Shown in pieces: positions 32,388 to 42,429 of a stretch of DNA of 47,805 nt (positions within the stretch are counted from its first letter, which is position 1; each line of letters starts with the position of its first letter). Where the stretch lies: positions 1 through 47,805 of the forward strand of contig NZ_JAHCKK010000028.1 of assembly GCF_026125825.1 (NCBI RefSeq), written 5' to 3'. Under the pieces are notes generated by a model. That model saw nothing but the letters and a program-made list of their open reading frames with translations, searched no databases and was not told where the DNA came from. This stretch comes from Hydrogenophaga sp. (GTDB taxonomy: Bacteria > Pseudomonadota > Gammaproteobacteria > Burkholderiales > Burkholderiaceae_C). The position numbers and the translations under genes are program-made.

Positions 32388-32567
32388 GACGTCCATTCCC
32401 CAACGAATTTGTTCTCTCACACCGTGCCAAGTCGTGCCCACGTGCGGACTCGTCCGGGCGCCGCAAGGGATGCTATTGCCCGCCCGCCCACGGCTCAAAT
32501 AGGCTTCCAATTCCCAGGTTCGCGGATGGGTTTTCACGCGTTTCTCACGCTTTGTTGCCGCTCAGGG

Positions 32568-32596
32568 TTGCGCCGCTGGGCATTCATGGGCATAGT
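32568..32596 (+). promoter_or_regulatory. Candidate hpf promoter
   Basis: TTGCGC (32568-32573) and CATAGT (32591-32596) are spaced exactly 17 bp. This predicts a transcript with a 75-base leader before the hpf ATG. No sigma-54 TGGCAC-N5-TTGC motif was seen. Confidence 0.45.
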
Positions 32597-32677
32597 GGTC
32601 TCAAGACATCCCCGTGGCCGTCGGGAGGTCTTGCCCCAGGCGGCTTGTGTCAACCCGGAGCATATGGAGGCTCATCT

Positions 32678-33007
32678 ATGAACCTGACGATCAGCGGTCA
32701 TCACCTCGAGGTCACGCCCGCCCTGCGCGGTTACGTCACCACCAAGCTGGAACGCATCTCCCGACACTTCGACCAGGTGGTCGACATCAAGGTGCTGCTG
32801 ACGGTGGACAACCTCAAGGAAAAAGACCTGCGACAAAAGGCCGAGTGCAATGTCCATGTCAAAGGGCGCGATCTGTTTGCGGAAAGCGTCCATGCCGACC
32901 TGTACGCGGCGGTGGACGAACTGGCCGACAAACTGGACCGCCAGGTGCTGCGTTACAAGGACAAGACGCAAGACCATCACCACGGTACGGTCAAACGTTT
33001 GATGTGA
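32678..33007 (+). CDS. hpf: Ribosome hibernation-promoting factor, short form
   Basis: A 109-residue protein that binds the 30S A/P site and helps form inactive 100S ribosomes in stationary phase. [41 protein letters not shown] is the S30AE domain start, and [21 protein letters not shown] its end; there is no C-terminal dimerisation domain, so it is the short type. GGAGG lies 7 bases before the ATG. In most proteobacteria rpoN lies directly upstream; here the neighbour is a divergent hybrid kinase. A strong terminator separates it from ptsN. Confidence 0.93.
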   Translation: MNLTISGHHLEVTPALRGYVTTKLERISRHFDQVVDIKVLLTVDNLKEKDLRQKAECNVHVKGRDLFAESVHADLYAAVDELADKLDRQVLRYKDKTQDHHHGTVKRLM

Positions 33008-33059
33008 CCCATCGCACGGCGCCCGACACAGGGCGCGTGACGAATGTTGCATTGCAGCA

Positions 33060-33088
33060 AGCCGCTTGATATGTCAAGCGGCTTTTTT
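33060..33088 (+). terminator. Rho-independent terminator after hpf
   Basis: GCCGCTTGA (33061-33069), loop TATG, TCAAGCGGC (33074-33082), then six T; A33060 pairs with the first T. A 9-10-bp perfect stem, about 50 bases past the hpf stop. It would uncouple hpf from ptsN. Confidence 0.9.
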
Positions 33089-33122
33089 GTGCCCGCAGTC
33101 TAGCCAAGGGACACCAACTCGG

Positions 33123-33128
33123 CATAAT
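33123..33128 (+). promoter_or_regulatory. -10 element upstream of ptsN
   Basis: CATAAT, 21 bases before the ptsN ATG and 35 bases past the hpf terminator. A separate ptsN promoter would be required there. The -35 region is poor. Confidence 0.4.
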
Positions 33129-33149
33129 TTGCGGTCCGAAAGGGCCTAC

Positions 33150-33620
33150 ATGAACCGACTTTCCGCCATATTGCCCGCCGTGCAAGTGCTCGTTGGCGTT
33201 GACGCCACCAGCAAGAAACGCGCATTTGAAGAGGCAGGCCTGCTGTTTGAAACCGAGCACGGACTCAACCGCGCCCTGATCACCGACAGCCTCTTTGCGC
33301 GCGAGCGTCTGGGCTCCACCGGCCTTGGCCATGGCGTGGCCATTCCCCATGGTCGGATCAAAGGCCTCAAACAGCCGCTGGCCGCGGTGTTCCAGCTGGG
33401 CAGCCCGATCGGTTTCGATGCCCCCGACGAGCAGCCGGTGCAGTTCATGATCTTTCTGCTGGTGCCGGAAGTGGCCACGCAGAAGCACCTCGAGATCCTG
33501 TCGGAGATCGCGGAAATGCTCAGCGACAGCGCGCTGCGCGAGCAGATGAAGACGTCCACCGATTCGGCCGAGCTGCACAAGCTGATCACCTCCTGGCAGT
33601 CGGCCCACGCCGCCGCCTGA
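33150..33620 (+). CDS. ptsN: Nitrogen-regulatory PTS enzyme IIA
   Basis: A 156-residue EIIA-Ntr protein of the regulatory phosphotransferase chain. The phosphorylated histidine is H67 in [16 protein letters not shown], and [26 protein letters not shown] is the conserved C-terminal half. The ATG at 33150 opens [30 protein letters not shown]. It lies 13 bases before hprK. In beta-proteobacteria this pairing links PTS phosphorylation state to HPr kinase. Cytosolic. Confidence 0.93.
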   Translation: MNRLSAILPAVQVLVGVDATSKKRAFEEAGLLFETEHGLNRALITDSLFARERLGSTGLGHGVAIPHGRIKGLKQPLAAVFQLGSPIGFDAPDEQPVQFMIFLLVPEVATQKHLEILSEIAEMLSDSALREQMKTSTDSAELHKLITSWQSAHAAA

Positions 33621-33633
33621 GCCCGAGCCCCGT

Positions 33634-34584
33634 TTGAAACCCACCGTCGTCAGCGCCGATGTCCTCTTCGAGGACCATCGCGACGCCTTGAAGTGGCAGT
33701 GGATCGCCGGGCTTGGCGCTTCAGAACGCCGCTTCGATGAGGTGGCCATCCGGGCGGCCCGGTCTGGCGCCGACCTGGTCGGCTACCTCAACTACATCCA
33801 CCCCTATCGCGTGCAGGTGTTTGGCGAGCGCGAAGTCGCCTACCTCACCAGTCCCAGCGAGGACGACAACCGCCGCCGCGTGGCGCGCATCGTCACGCTG
33901 GAGCCCCCGGTGCTGGTCGTGGCCGATGGGCAGACCGCGCCTGACGCCCTCACCGCGATGTGCGAGCGGGCCCAGATCCCGATGTTCGCCACGCAGGAGT
34001 CGGCGGCCTTCGTCATCGACGTGCTGCGCGCCTACCTCTCGCGCCATTTCGCCGACCGCTCCTCGATGCACGGCGTGTTCATGGACATCCTGGGCATGGG
34101 CGTGCTCATCACCGGCGAGTCCGGGCTGGGCAAGAGCGAGCTGGGTCTGGAGCTGATTTCCCGCGGCCACGGCCTGGTGGCCGACGACGCGGTGGACCTC
34201 TACCGCATCAACCAGACCAGCATCGAGGGCCGCTGCCCCGAGCTGTTGCAGAACCTGCTCGAGGTGCGTGGCATCGGCCTGCTCGACATCAAGGCCATCT
34301 TTGGCGAGACCGCCGTGCGCCGCAAGATGCGGCTCTCGCTGATCGTGCACCTGGTTCGCCGTGAGACCATGGAGCGGGACTACGAACGCATGCCCCATGA
34401 ACCGCTGTACCAGGACGTGCTCGGTGTGCCGGTGCGCAAGGCGGTGATCCAGGTGGTGGCCGGCCGCAACATCGCCGTGCTGGTGGAGGCGGCGGTGCGC
34501 AACACCATCCTGCAACTGCGCGGCATCGACACCTACCAGGAGTTCGTCTCGCGCCACCGCGCGGCCATGTCGCGCAGTGAATGA
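33634..34584 (+). CDS. hprK: HPr kinase/phosphorylase
   Basis: A 316-residue bifunctional enzyme phosphorylating and dephosphorylating HPr on serine. The P-loop GESGLGKSE is at residues 161-169, the catalytic H in SSMHGVF (H146), and the signature [22 protein letters not shown] leads to the C-terminal helix. A TTG start at 33634 is used, 13 bases after ptsN; it opens [27 protein letters not shown], which aligns with the family N-terminus. Ribosome-site support is weak. It converges on fur with a 15-base gap. Confidence 0.93.
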   Translation: MKPTVVSADVLFEDHRDALKWQWIAGLGASERRFDEVAIRAARSGADLVGYLNYIHPYRVQVFGEREVAYLTSPSEDDNRRRVARIVTLEPPVLVVADGQTAPDALTAMCERAQIPMFATQESAAFVIDVLRAYLSRHFADRSSMHGVFMDILGMGVLITGESGLGKSELGLELISRGHGLVADDAVDLYRINQTSIEGRCPELLQNLLEVRGIGLLDIKAIFGETAVRRKMRLSLIVHLVRRETMERDYERMPHEPLYQDVLGVPVRKAVIQVVAGRNIAVLVEAAVRNTILQLRGIDTYQEFVSRHRAAMSRSE

Positions 34585-34599
34585 GGCGCTCGCTGCGCC

Positions 34600-35043
34600 T
34601 CAGGTGACGCGGTGCACGTTGCCCCGGTGCGGGCAGTCGGTCTTGCTGCAGTTGGCATAGAGCGACAGAGCGTGCTCCTGCAGCACGAAGCCGCGGGCCT
34701 TGGCCACCATCTGCTGGCGCTTCTCGATCTCGGCGTCGAAGAACTCCTCGACCCGTCCGCAGTCCAGGCACACCAGGTGGTCATGGTGCTGGCCTTCGTT
34801 GAGCTCGAACACCGACTTGCCCGACTCGAAATTGCTTCGCGTGAGCAGGCCCGCCTGCTCGAACTGCATCAGCACGCGGTACACCGTGGCCAGGCCGATG
34901 TCCGAGCGGTCTTCCAGCAGCACGCGAAACACGTCTTCGGCCGTCATGTGCCGTTGCTTCGCGTTCTGGAACACCTCCAGAATCTTCAGCCGGGGCAGGG
35001 TGGCCTTGAGTCCCGTGCTCTTGAGTTCTTCGATGTTGGTCAT
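34600..35043 (-). CDS. fur: Ferric uptake regulator Fur
   Basis: A 147-residue iron-responsive repressor. Winged helix (residues about 10-75): [51 protein letters not shown]. Metal and zinc sites are visible: H86-H87-D88-H89, CLDC (C92, C95) and C132/C137 in NCSKTDCPH. Short N-terminus [18 protein letters not shown] is typical of beta-proteobacterial Fur. The ATG at 35043 is chosen; an upstream open frame to 35088 lacks family sequence. It is divergent from bamE, the common beta-proteobacterial arrangement. Confidence 0.95.
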   Translation of the reverse strand: MTNIEELKSTGLKATLPRLKILEVFQNAKQRHMTAEDVFRVLLEDRSDIGLATVYRVLMQFEQAGLLTRSNFESGKSVFELNEGQHHDHLVCLDCGRVEEFFDAEIEKRQQMVAKARGFVLQEHALSLYANCSKTDCPHRGNVHRVT

Positions 35044-35140
35044 GGCAGGCAGGTGCAAGGGGTTGAAACAGGCGCCGATGAGCGCCACCGGGCACCGCCG
35101 ACCCCTGGGGTGGGTGCCCTGCGGTGCAGGACCCCGGGGC

Positions 35141-35146
35141 TACAAT
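35141..35146 (+). promoter_or_regulatory. -10 element of the bamE-dapB operon
   Basis: TACAAT in the 187-base fur-bamE spacer, 85 bases upstream of the bamE ATG. The -35 at the right distance (CCTGCG) is poor, so confidence is modest. Confidence 0.4.
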
Positions 35147-35230
35147 GACCGGATCATATCGCCAGCGTTCGCCGGCTGCCGCATTTTCCCCCGTGTGGCA
35201 CACGGCGTTACGCCTCCAGGGTCAGCCCAC

Positions 35231-35797
35231 ATGCATTTCCTCTCACCCCGCCGCGCCCGTTCCACGAAGCCGACCCTGCGCCTGGCGCCGGTCCTGTGCG
35301 TGCTGGTGGCCGTGGCCTCGCTCTCGGCCTGCAGCTACGTCCCGACCATCATCACCCCCTACAAGATCGACATCGTGCAGGGCAACGTGGTCACGCGCGA
35401 GCAGGCGAACGCGCTCAAGCCCGGCATGTCGCGGTCCGAGGTGCGCGACATCCTGGGCTCGCCCCTGCTGTCCAGCGTTTTCCATGCCGACCGCTGGGAC
35501 TACGTGTTCACCTTCCGCCGCCAGGGCCAGGAGCCCCAGCAGCGCAAGCTCACGGTGTTCTTCAAGGGCGAGACGCTTGAGCGCTTCGAAGGCGACGAGC
35601 TGCCCAGCGAAGTGGAGTTCGTCGCGTCGCTCGACGCGCGGCGCAAGTTTGGCAAGGTGCCCCCGCTGCAGGCCACCGAGGCCCAGCTGAAGTCCTTCCA
35701 GGAAAAGAACACCCCCCTGGCGCCGGAGCCCACACCACCGGCGCCCTCGCCCGACACCGTCTACCCGCCGCTGGAGCGCTCGGGAGTGGCACGTTGA
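35231..35797 (+). CDS. bamE: Outer-membrane assembly lipoprotein BamE
   Basis: A 188-residue lipoprotein of the BAM complex, which inserts beta-barrel proteins into the outer membrane. The lipobox ASLSAC gives lipidated C34. The SmpA/OmlA core follows: [55 protein letters not shown] Pro/Glu-rich tail (about residues 150-188: [19 protein letters not shown]) is longer than in E. coli BamE. The ATG at 35231 opens a clear signal peptide. Its stop overlaps the dapB TTG (TTGA), so the two are coupled. Confidence 0.93.
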   Translation: MHFLSPRRARSTKPTLRLAPVLCVLVAVASLSACSYVPTIITPYKIDIVQGNVVTREQANALKPGMSRSEVRDILGSPLLSSVFHADRWDYVFTFRRQGQEPQQRKLTVFFKGETLERFEGDELPSEVEFVASLDARRKFGKVPPLQATEAQLKSFQEKNTPLAPEPTPPAPSPDTVYPPLERSGVAR

Positions 35798-36615
35798 GCG
35801 CCGCCGTGAATGCCGCCCTGCGCGTGTGTGTGGCCGGGGCCAGCGGCCGCATGGGCCAGATGCTGGTCGAAGCCGTGCGCGACAGCGGTGACTGCACCTT
35901 GACCGGCGCGCTCGACATCGCCAGCAGCCCGGCCATCGGCCAGGACGCGGCCGGCTTTGCGGGCCAGGCCAGCGGTGTGGCCATCACCGCCGACCTGACC
36001 GCGGGCCTCTCAGGCAGCCAGTTCCTGATCGACTTCACCCGCCCCGAGGGCACGATGGCCCACCTGCGCGAGTGCGCGAAGCTCGGCGTGGGCGTGGTCA
36101 TCGGCACCACCGGGTTCACCGACGCGCAGAAGACCGAGATCGCCCAGATCGCGAAACAGATTCCCATCGTCATGTCGCCCAACATGAGCGTGGGCGTCAA
36201 CGTCACGCTCAAGCTGCTGGAAATGGCGGCCAAGGCCATGGCCACGGGCTACGACATCGAAATCATCGAAGCGCACCACCGCCACAAGGTGGACGCCCCC
36301 AGCGGCACCGCGCTCAAGATGGGCGAGGTGATCGCCGACGCGCTGGGCCGCGACCTCAAGGAATGCGCGGTCTACGCGCGCGAGGGCGTCACCGGCGAGC
36401 GCGACCCGTCGACCATCGGCTTCGCCGCCATCCGGGGCGGCGACATCGTGGGCGACCACACCGTGCTCTTCGCGGGCACCGGCGAGCGCATCGAGATCAC
36501 GCACAAGTCCAGCAGCCGCACCACCTACGCGCAGGGCAGCCTGCGCGCCGTGCGTTTCCTGGCGGGCAAGCCGGCCGGGCTGTACGACATGTTCGACGTG
36601 CTCGGCTTGAAATGA
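35794..36615 (+). CDS. dapB: 4-hydroxy-tetrahydrodipicolinate reductase
   Basis: A 273-residue enzyme of lysine/diaminopimelate synthesis using NAD(P)H. The dinucleotide motif [18 protein letters not shown] is at the N-terminus; the active-site signature [24 protein letters not shown] carries the catalytic histidine and lysine. Length is normal. TTG at 35794 is used because of the overlap with the bamE stop; GTG at 35806 is an alternative. A dispersed palindromic element lies between it and the exbB-like gene. Confidence 0.95.
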   Translation: MSAAVNAALRVCVAGASGRMGQMLVEAVRDSGDCTLTGALDIASSPAIGQDAAGFAGQASGVAITADLTAGLSGSQFLIDFTRPEGTMAHLRECAKLGVGVVIGTTGFTDAQKTEIAQIAKQIPIVMSPNMSVGVNVTLKLLEMAAKAMATGYDIEIIEAHHRHKVDAPSGTALKMGEVIADALGRDLKECAVYAREGVTGERDPSTIGFAAIRGGDIVGDHTVLFAGTGERIEITHKSSSRTTYAQGSLRAVRFLAGKPAGLYDMFDVLGLK

Positions 36616-36617
36616 AG

Positions 36618-36745
36618 CTCCCGCAGCGCGGCTTCGCGGCTCCCTCCTTTCCCGCCCTCGGCGGGCGGGGCCCGGCACCTGCGCTCCGGCAAAGCCGGTT
36701 CCGCGCAGCCCCGGGGGCTCGAGGCCGCGGGCTTGGGCCGGTCCG
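36618..36745. repeat. Dispersed palindromic intergenic element, copy A
   Basis: The 138-base dapB-exbB spacer is filled with small hairpins: CGCG-GCTT-CGCG near 36627-36638, CCCGCC-CTC-GGCGGG (36651-36665) and CCGGC-AAA-GCCGG (36686-36698). It shares the hairpin plus CCGGC(A/G)AAGCCG layout with the element at 44782-44860. Such elements are common in Comamonadaceae spacers, as I recall them. Confidence 0.5.
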
Positions 36746-36753
36746 GGTCTGAC

Positions 36754-37428
36754 ATGGACGGCGAGCTGGGGCCGGGCCTCCTGCAGACCCTGAGCCAGGC
36801 CGATGCGCTTGGCCGCGCCGTGGCCCTCCTGCTGCTGGCCATGTCGGTCGCCAGCTGGGTGGTCATCCTGTGGAAGGCCTGGCTGTTGCGCCGCGCCGCC
36901 GCCGACCTGAACCTGAGCACCGCCGCCTTCTGGCAGGCCAGCGACCTGGACGACGCCCAGGCGCGCCTGGGCCGTTTCGACCCGCAACAGCTCCTGCTGC
37001 CCCTGCTGCAGGCCGCCCGCGGCCTGGATGCGGCGGCGCCCCACACCTTGGCCGCCGCCGGTGACCGGTCCCAGCAGCTCACCCGTGTGCTGCGCGATGC
37101 CCTGCACCGCGTCCTGCGCCGCCTGCAGTTCGGCCAGGTGCTCCTGGCCACCGTGGGCTCCACCGCGCCCTTCGTGGGCCTGCTGGGCACTGTCTGGGGC
37201 ATCTACCACGCGCTCACCGGCATCGGGCTGGACGGGCCCTTCCGCATCGAGCAGGTGTCCGGCCCGGTGGGCGAGGCGCTGGTGATGACCGCCGCCGGCC
37301 TGGCGGTGGCCATTCCTGCCGTGCTCGCCTACAACGTGCTGGGGCGCCAGATCGCCCGCATCGAGGCCGACCTCGAAGGCTTCGCGCGCGACCTGCGCGA
37401 ACTCCTGGCGCACAGGGAGTCGCCGTGA
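36754..37428 (+). CDS. ExbB/TolQ-family proton-channel protein
   Basis: A 224-residue inner-membrane protein with three helices: about 20-40 (AVALLLLAMSVASWVVILWKAW), 130-152 (LLATVGSTAPFVGLLGTVWGIYHAL) and 170-190 (EALVMTAAGLAVAIPAVLAYNVL). These last two blocks are the MotA/TolQ/ExbB signature that conducts protons. GTGA overlap with the ExbD-like gene shows a pair. No TonB, TolA or TolB gene is nearby, so ExbB (iron/cobalamin uptake energisation) or a third system cannot be separated. The ATG at 36754 is chosen without a clear ribosome site. Confidence 0.88.
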   Translation: MDGELGPGLLQTLSQADALGRAVALLLLAMSVASWVVILWKAWLLRRAAADLNLSTAAFWQASDLDDAQARLGRFDPQQLLLPLLQAARGLDAAAPHTLAAAGDRSQQLTRVLRDALHRVLRRLQFGQVLLATVGSTAPFVGLLGTVWGIYHALTGIGLDGPFRIEQVSGPVGEALVMTAAGLAVAIPAVLAYNVLGRQIARIEADLEGFARDLRELLAHRESP

Positions 37429-37859
37429 GCTTCGGCCGGCTGGAACGCCCCACGGGCGACCGGCCCATGAGCGACATCAACGTCACGCCCCTGGTGGACG
37501 TGATGCTGGTGCTGCTGGTCATCTTCATCATCGCCGCGCCGTTCATGGCCAGCCGGCTGGCCTTGGAGCTGCCCAAGGCCGAGGTGCCCGCGACCGCCCC
37601 GGCCGTGGCCGATGCCTTCGTCTCCCTTTCCCTGGACGCCCAGGGCCAGCTGCGCTGGAACGACGAACCCCTGGCGGAAGACGCCCTGCGCCAGCGCCTG
37701 CGGGAGACCGCCCTGCGCAACGCCGCGACCGAGCTGCAACTGCGCGCCGACGCCGCCGCGCCCTATGGCCGCGTGGTGCAGCTCATTGGCCTGGCGCAGA
37801 GCGCCGGCCTCTCGCGCATCGGCTTTGTGGCCGACAGCGCGCCGCGCGCCGCCCGCTGA
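37425..37859 (+). CDS. ExbD/TolR-family protein
   Basis: A 144-residue protein with one N-terminal membrane helix (about 20-40) carrying MSDINVTPLVDVMLVLLVIFIIAAPFM. The conserved Asp in PLVDVMLVLL is the proton-relay residue. The remaining 100 residues form the periplasmic ExbD/TolR domain. The GTG start at 37425 overlaps the previous stop (GTGA). It is followed by 114 bases containing a TAAAAT -10-like sequence (37896-37901), then leuS. Confidence 0.9.
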   Translation: MSFGRLERPTGDRPMSDINVTPLVDVMLVLLVIFIIAAPFMASRLALELPKAEVPATAPAVADAFVSLSLDAQGQLRWNDEPLAEDALRQRLRETALRNAATELQLRADAAAPYGRVVQLIGLAQSAGLSRIGFVADSAPRAAR

Positions 37860-37973
37860 ATGCCGGGGCGCGGGCGTGCGGATCGGGCCAAGGCCTAAAA
37901 TCCCGCATCTCCCCGCGCCGCCGCGCGCCCTCTCTCTGATCTCACCGTTTCCGGCTGGTCCGGCCCCAGGTTC

Positions 37974-40655
37974 ATGCAAGACAAATACGCCCACAAGGAA
38001 GTCGAGCGCGCCGCGCACGCCCACTGGAACGCCATCGACGCCTATCGCGTGAGCGAAGATGCCGGCAAGTCGAAGTTCTACGCCTGCTCGATGCTGCCCT
38101 ACCCCAGTGGCAAGCTGCACATGGGGCATGTGCGCAACTACACCATCAACGACATGCTCGCGCGCCACCTGCGCATGAAGGGCCACAACGTCCTCATGCC
38201 CATGGGCTGGGACGCCTTTGGCCTGCCGGCCGAGAACGCCGCCCTCAAGAACGGCGTGCCGCCCGCCAAGTGGACATACGACAACATCGCGTACATGAAG
38301 CAGCAGATGCAGGCCATGGGCCTGGCCATCGACTGGTCGCGCGAAGTCGCCACCTGCGACCCGAGCTACTACAAATGGAACCAGTGGCTGTTCCTGCGCA
38401 TGCTGCAAAAGGGCATTGCCTACCGCAAGACGCAGGTCGTCAACTGGGACCCGGTGGACCAGACCGTGCTGGCCAACGAGCAGGTGATCGATGGCAAGGG
38501 CTGGCGCACCGGTGCCGTGGTCGAGAAGCGCGAGATCCCCGGCTACTACCTCAACATCACCGCCTACGCCGACGAACTGCTCGACCACGTGCAGATCGGC
38601 AACCCCAAGGCCACGCTCAACGGCTGGCCCGACAAGGTGCGGCTGATGCAGGAGAACTGGATTGGCAAGAGCGAGGGCGTGCGCTTCGCCTTCCCGCACA
38701 CCATCCAGGGCGAAGACGGGACACCGATCGGCGGCGGCCGGATGTACGTCTTCACCACGCGCGCCGACACCATCATGGGCGTGACCTTCTGCGCCGTGGC
38801 GCCCGAGCACCCCTTGGCCGCGCACGCGGCCGAAGGCAACCAGGCCCTGGCCGCGTTCATCGAGGAATGCAAGACCGGCGGCACCACCGAAGCCGAACTC
38901 GCGACGCAGGAAAAGAAGGGCATGGCCACGGGCCTGACCGTCACGCACCCGCTGACCGGCAAGGAGGTGGACGTGTGGGTCGGCAACTACGTGCTCATGA
39001 GCTACGGCGACGGCGCCGTGATGGGCGTGCCCGCGCACGACGAGCGCGACTTCGCCTTCGCCAACAAGTACGGCATCGCCATCCAGCAGGTCGTGGCTGT
39101 CGACGGCGAAACCTTCAGCACCGAAACCTGGGCCGACTGGTACGGCGACAAACAGCGCGGCGTGTGCGTGAACTCCGGGGTGCTCGACGGCCTGGGCTAC
39201 AAGGCCGCCGTCGACAAGGTCGCCGAGCTGCTCGCCAGCAAGGGCATGGGCGAGAAGAAGACCACCTTCCGCCTGCGCGACTGGGGCGTGAGCCGCCAGC
39301 GCTACTGGGGCACCCCCATCCCCATCATCCACTGTGCCGAACACGGCGCCGTGCCCGTGCCCGAGCAGGACCTGCCGGTGGTCCTGCCGCAGGACTGCAT
39401 CCCCGACGGCTCGGGCAACCCGCTGCACAAGCACGAAGGCTTCCACGCCGGCGTGGTCTGCCCCGTGTGCGGCCAGCCCGCGCGCCGCGAGACCGACACC
39501 ATGGACACCTTCGTGGATTCGTCCTGGTACTTCATGCGCTACTGCGACCCCACCAACGACGAGCAGATGGTCGCCGGTGGTGCGGACTACTGGATGCCGA
39601 TGGACCAGTACATCGGCGGCATCGAACACGCCATCCTGCACCTGCTGTACGCGCGCTTCTGGACCAAGGTCATGCGCGACCTCGGCCTGGTCAAGGTGGA
39701 CGAACCTTTCACCCACCTGCTCACGCAGGGCATGGTGCTCAACCACATCTACAGCCGCCGCACCGCCAAGGGCGGCAAAGACTACTTCTGGCCGCACGAC
39801 GTGGAGCATGTGCTCGATGAAAGCGGCAAGATCGTCGGCGCCCAACTGAAGAACCCGGCCACCAGCGGTGACGGCATGCTGCCTGTGGGCACGCCGATCG
39901 ACTACGAAGGCGTGGGCACCATGTCCAAGTCCAAGAACAACGGCGTGGACCCGCAGGACCTGATCGAGAAGTACGGTGCCGACACCGCGCGCCTGTACAC
40001 CATGTTCACCGCGCCGCCCGAAGCCACGCTGGAGTGGAACGATGCGGCGGTGGAGGGCAGCTACCGCTTCCTGCGCCGCGTGTGGGCCTTCGGCGTGAAG
40101 CTCTCGGCCATCGGTGGCCTGGGTGCGCTCGCCGCCAGCGTGTCGGGCCAGGCGCTGTCCAAGCCCGCCAAGGCGCTGCGCCTGGAAATCCACACCGTGC
40201 TCAAGCAGGTGGACTACGACTACCAGCGCATGCAATACAACACCGTGGTCTCCGGCGCGATGAAGATGCTCAACGCGCTCGAAGACTTCAAGCCCGACGG
40301 CTCCACGGGCGACAACGCCGCGCTGGCCGAAAGCTTCGGCATCCTGCTGCGCGCCATCTACCCTGCCACGCCTCACATCGCGCACACCCTCTGGCGCGAC
40401 CTGGGCTACGTGGGCGAACTGCTTGACGCGCCCTGGCCCGAGGCCGACCCTGCCGCACTGCAGCGCGACGAAATCGAACTCATGCTGCAGATCAACGGCA
40501 AGCTGCGCGGCAGCGTGACCGTGCCCGCTGGCGCCGACAAGGCCGCCATCGAAGCCGCGGCGCTGGCCAGTGAAGCCTTCATCAAACAGGCCGCGGGCGC
40601 CGCGCCGAAAAAAGTGGTGGTCGTGCCCGGACGCCTTGTCAACGTGGTCATCTGA
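37974..40655 (+). CDS. leuS: Leucine-tRNA ligase
   Basis: An 893-residue class I synthetase. The HIGH motif is HMGH (49-52) in [25 protein letters not shown] is [12 protein letters not shown] near residue 640. The CP1 editing domain lies between (about 220-420) with [12 protein letters not shown] and [10 protein letters not shown]. The C-terminal anticodon and tRNA-binding domains are complete, ending [13 protein letters not shown]. It is followed 10 bases later by lptE, the usual proteobacterial order. Confidence 0.97.
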   Translation: MQDKYAHKEVERAAHAHWNAIDAYRVSEDAGKSKFYACSMLPYPSGKLHMGHVRNYTINDMLARHLRMKGHNVLMPMGWDAFGLPAENAALKNGVPPAKWTYDNIAYMKQQMQAMGLAIDWSREVATCDPSYYKWNQWLFLRMLQKGIAYRKTQVVNWDPVDQTVLANEQVIDGKGWRTGAVVEKREIPGYYLNITAYADELLDHVQIGNPKATLNGWPDKVRLMQENWIGKSEGVRFAFPHTIQGEDGTPIGGGRMYVFTTRADTIMGVTFCAVAPEHPLAAHAAEGNQALAAFIEECKTGGTTEAELATQEKKGMATGLTVTHPLTGKEVDVWVGNYVLMSYGDGAVMGVPAHDERDFAFANKYGIAIQQVVAVDGETFSTETWADWYGDKQRGVCVNSGVLDGLGYKAAVDKVAELLASKGMGEKKTTFRLRDWGVSRQRYWGTPIPIIHCAEHGAVPVPEQDLPVVLPQDCIPDGSGNPLHKHEGFHAGVVCPVCGQPARRETDTMDTFVDSSWYFMRYCDPTNDEQMVAGGADYWMPMDQYIGGIEHAILHLLYARFWTKVMRDLGLVKVDEPFTHLLTQGMVLNHIYSRRTAKGGKDYFWPHDVEHVLDESGKIVGAQLKNPATSGDGMLPVGTPIDYEGVGTMSKSKNNGVDPQDLIEKYGADTARLYTMFTAPPEATLEWNDAAVEGSYRFLRRVWAFGVKLSAIGGLGALAASVSGQALSKPAKALRLEIHTVLKQVDYDYQRMQYNTVVSGAMKMLNALEDFKPDGSTGDNAALAESFGILLRAIYPATPHIAHTLWRDLGYVGELLDAPWPEADPAALQRDEIELMLQINGKLRGSVTVPAGADKAAIEAAALASEAFIKQAAGAAPKKVVVVPGRLVNVVI

Positions 40656-40665
40656 AAGTCGATAC

Positions 40666-41202
40666 ATGCCAACCCACCGCGTGCTCCCTTTGCCCCCTTC
40701 CGCCACGCGCCGCCGCGCGCTGTTGCAACTGGCGGCAGGCGCTGCGGTGCTGGCCAGCGCCACGGGCTGCGGCTTCAAGCTGCGCCAGGCGCCCACCTTC
40801 CCGTTCCAGACCGTGCGAATGGCCGGCAGTGTGAGCACCCCCGTGGCGGCCGAGCTGCAAAGGGCGCTGATCACCAACGGGCTGAAAGTCGTCAGCGGCG
40901 CGTCGCCCGCCGACGTGGTGCTCACCGTCGTCACCGATCAGCGCGAGCGCATCGCCGTGGGCCAGACCGCCGCCGGCCAGGTGCGGGAACTGCAGCTGCG
41001 CACCCGCTTCACCTTCCGCCTGCGCACGCCCGTCGACAAGGAGCTGATCGAAGACACGGAGCTGCTGCTCGAGCGCGACCTGAGCTTCAGTGAAACGGCG
41101 GTGCTCTCGAAGGCGGCCGAAGAAGAGCTGCTCTACCGCGACATGGCCTCCGACGTGGTGCAGCAGGTCGTGCGTCGCATGGCGGCCGTGAAATCGCTCT
41201 GA
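40666..41202 (+). CDS. lptE: LPS-assembly lipoprotein LptE
   Basis: A 178-residue outer-membrane lipoprotein that plugs LptD and delivers lipopolysaccharide to the surface. The signal contains a twin-arginine-like RRR and ends ASATGC, giving lipidated C35. GFKLRQAPTFPFQTVRM is the family start. It is located between leuS and holA, as in most beta- and gamma-proteobacteria. The ATG at 40666 is 10 bases after the leuS stop. Confidence 0.92.
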   Translation: MPTHRVLPLPPSATRRRALLQLAAGAAVLASATGCGFKLRQAPTFPFQTVRMAGSVSTPVAAELQRALITNGLKVVSGASPADVVLTVVTDQRERIAVGQTAAGQVRELQLRTRFTFRLRTPVDKELIEDTELLLERDLSFSETAVLSKAAEEELLYRDMASDVVQQVVRRMAAVKSL

Positions 41203-41224
41203 CCGGCACCGCCCCTCGATCGCC

Positions 41225-42277
41225 ATGCAGATTGCCGCACCGCAACTCACCGCCCAGCTGCAGCGTGGGCTCAGGAGCCTTTACACCCTGCATGGCGACG
41301 AGCCCCTGCTGGTGCAGGAGGCGGCCGACGCCATCCGCGCGGTCGCGCGCGAGCAGGGCTACACCGAGCGCACGGTGCACACCGTGGCGGGCGCGCATTT
41401 CGACTGGGGCGAGGTGCTGGCCAGCGGTGGCTCGATGAGCCTGTTTGCCGACAAACAGCTGATCGAGATCCGCATCCCTTCGGGCAAGCCGGGCAAGGAC
41501 GGCTCGCAGGCCCTGCAGCAGATCGCCGAGGCCGCGCAGGGCAATGACAGCACGCTCACCCTGGTGCTGCTGCCGCGCCTGGACATGGCCACGCAGAAGG
41601 GCGCCTGGTTCGCCGCGCTGGAGAGCTTCGGCGCCACGGTGAAGCTGGACCCGGTGGACCGCAAGGCCCTGCCGCAATGGATCGCGCAGCGCCTGCAGCA
41701 GCAGGGTCAGCGCGTCGCCTCGGGCGAGGAGGGGCAGCGCACGCTGCAGTTCTTCGCCGACCGCGTGGAGGGCAACCTGCTCGCTGCGCACCAGGAGATC
41801 CAGAAGCTCGCGCTGCTGCACCCGGCCGGTGAGCTCAGCTTCGAGCAGGTGGAGGGCGCGGTGTTGAATGTGGCGCGCTACGACGCCTTCAAGCTGGCCG
41901 AGGCGGTGCTGGGTGGGCAGGTGCAGCGGGTGCAGCGCATGCTGGATGGCCTGCAGGCCGAGGGCGAGGCGCCCGTGCTGGTGCACTGGGCCTTGTCGGA
42001 AGACATCCGCACCTTGCACCGCATCCGCACGGCCATGGACGCCGGCCGGCCGCTGCCGATGGCTTTGCGCGAAAACCGGGTGTGGGGCGTGAAGGAAAAA
42101 CTCATGGAGCGCGCCATCCCTCTGCTCAGCATCGCCACCCTGTCGCGCTGGCTGGACGATGCCCACACGGTCGATGGCATCGTCAAGGGCCTCAAGGTGC
42201 CCACCTGGCCGGCCGATCCCTGGCAGGCTTTGCAGCAGATGGCCATGAAGGTTTCTCTGGCCTGCTCTGTTCGGTAG
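41225..42277 (+). CDS. holA: DNA polymerase III delta subunit
   Basis: A 350-residue clamp-loader subunit that opens the beta sliding clamp. LYTLHGDEPLLVQEAADAIRAVA is the family N-terminal block; VEGNLLAAHQEIQKLALL (about 190) and ARYDAFKLAEAVLGGQVQRVQRMLDGLQAEGEAPVLVHWAL (about 220) are conserved. Length matches HolA. The 152-base gap to the convergent AraC gene holds one loose hairpin (GGCCGG 42321-42326 with CCGGCC 42338-42343) and nothing else recognised. Confidence 0.95.
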   Translation: MQIAAPQLTAQLQRGLRSLYTLHGDEPLLVQEAADAIRAVAREQGYTERTVHTVAGAHFDWGEVLASGGSMSLFADKQLIEIRIPSGKPGKDGSQALQQIAEAAQGNDSTLTLVLLPRLDMATQKGAWFAALESFGATVKLDPVDRKALPQWIAQRLQQQGQRVASGEEGQRTLQFFADRVEGNLLAAHQEIQKLALLHPAGELSFEQVEGAVLNVARYDAFKLAEAVLGGQVQRVQRMLDGLQAEGEAPVLVHWALSEDIRTLHRIRTAMDAGRPLPMALRENRVWGVKEKLMERAIPLLSIATLSRWLDDAHTVDGIVKGLKVPTWPADPWQALQQMAMKVSLACSVR

Positions 42278-42429
42278 GTTCTTTCATTTTTCACGCCACC
42301 GGGGTTGGCGAGGTCGGGGGGGCCGGTCATGCTGGCGCCGGCCGCTCTTGTGTCGCAGGGCCGCAGCCGTCGGAACCCGCCACTGGCCTCACGCGAGGTG
42401 GAAGCCAGAAACCCAACCCACAAAAAAAC

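Noticed and set aside
37329-40934. A 1201-codon open frame on the minus strand opposite exbD, leuS and lptE
   Set aside because: Its translation is a low-complexity mix of His, Arg, Gly, Val and Ala without family motifs, while the plus strand holds clear leuS. Long antisense frames are expected at this G+C content.
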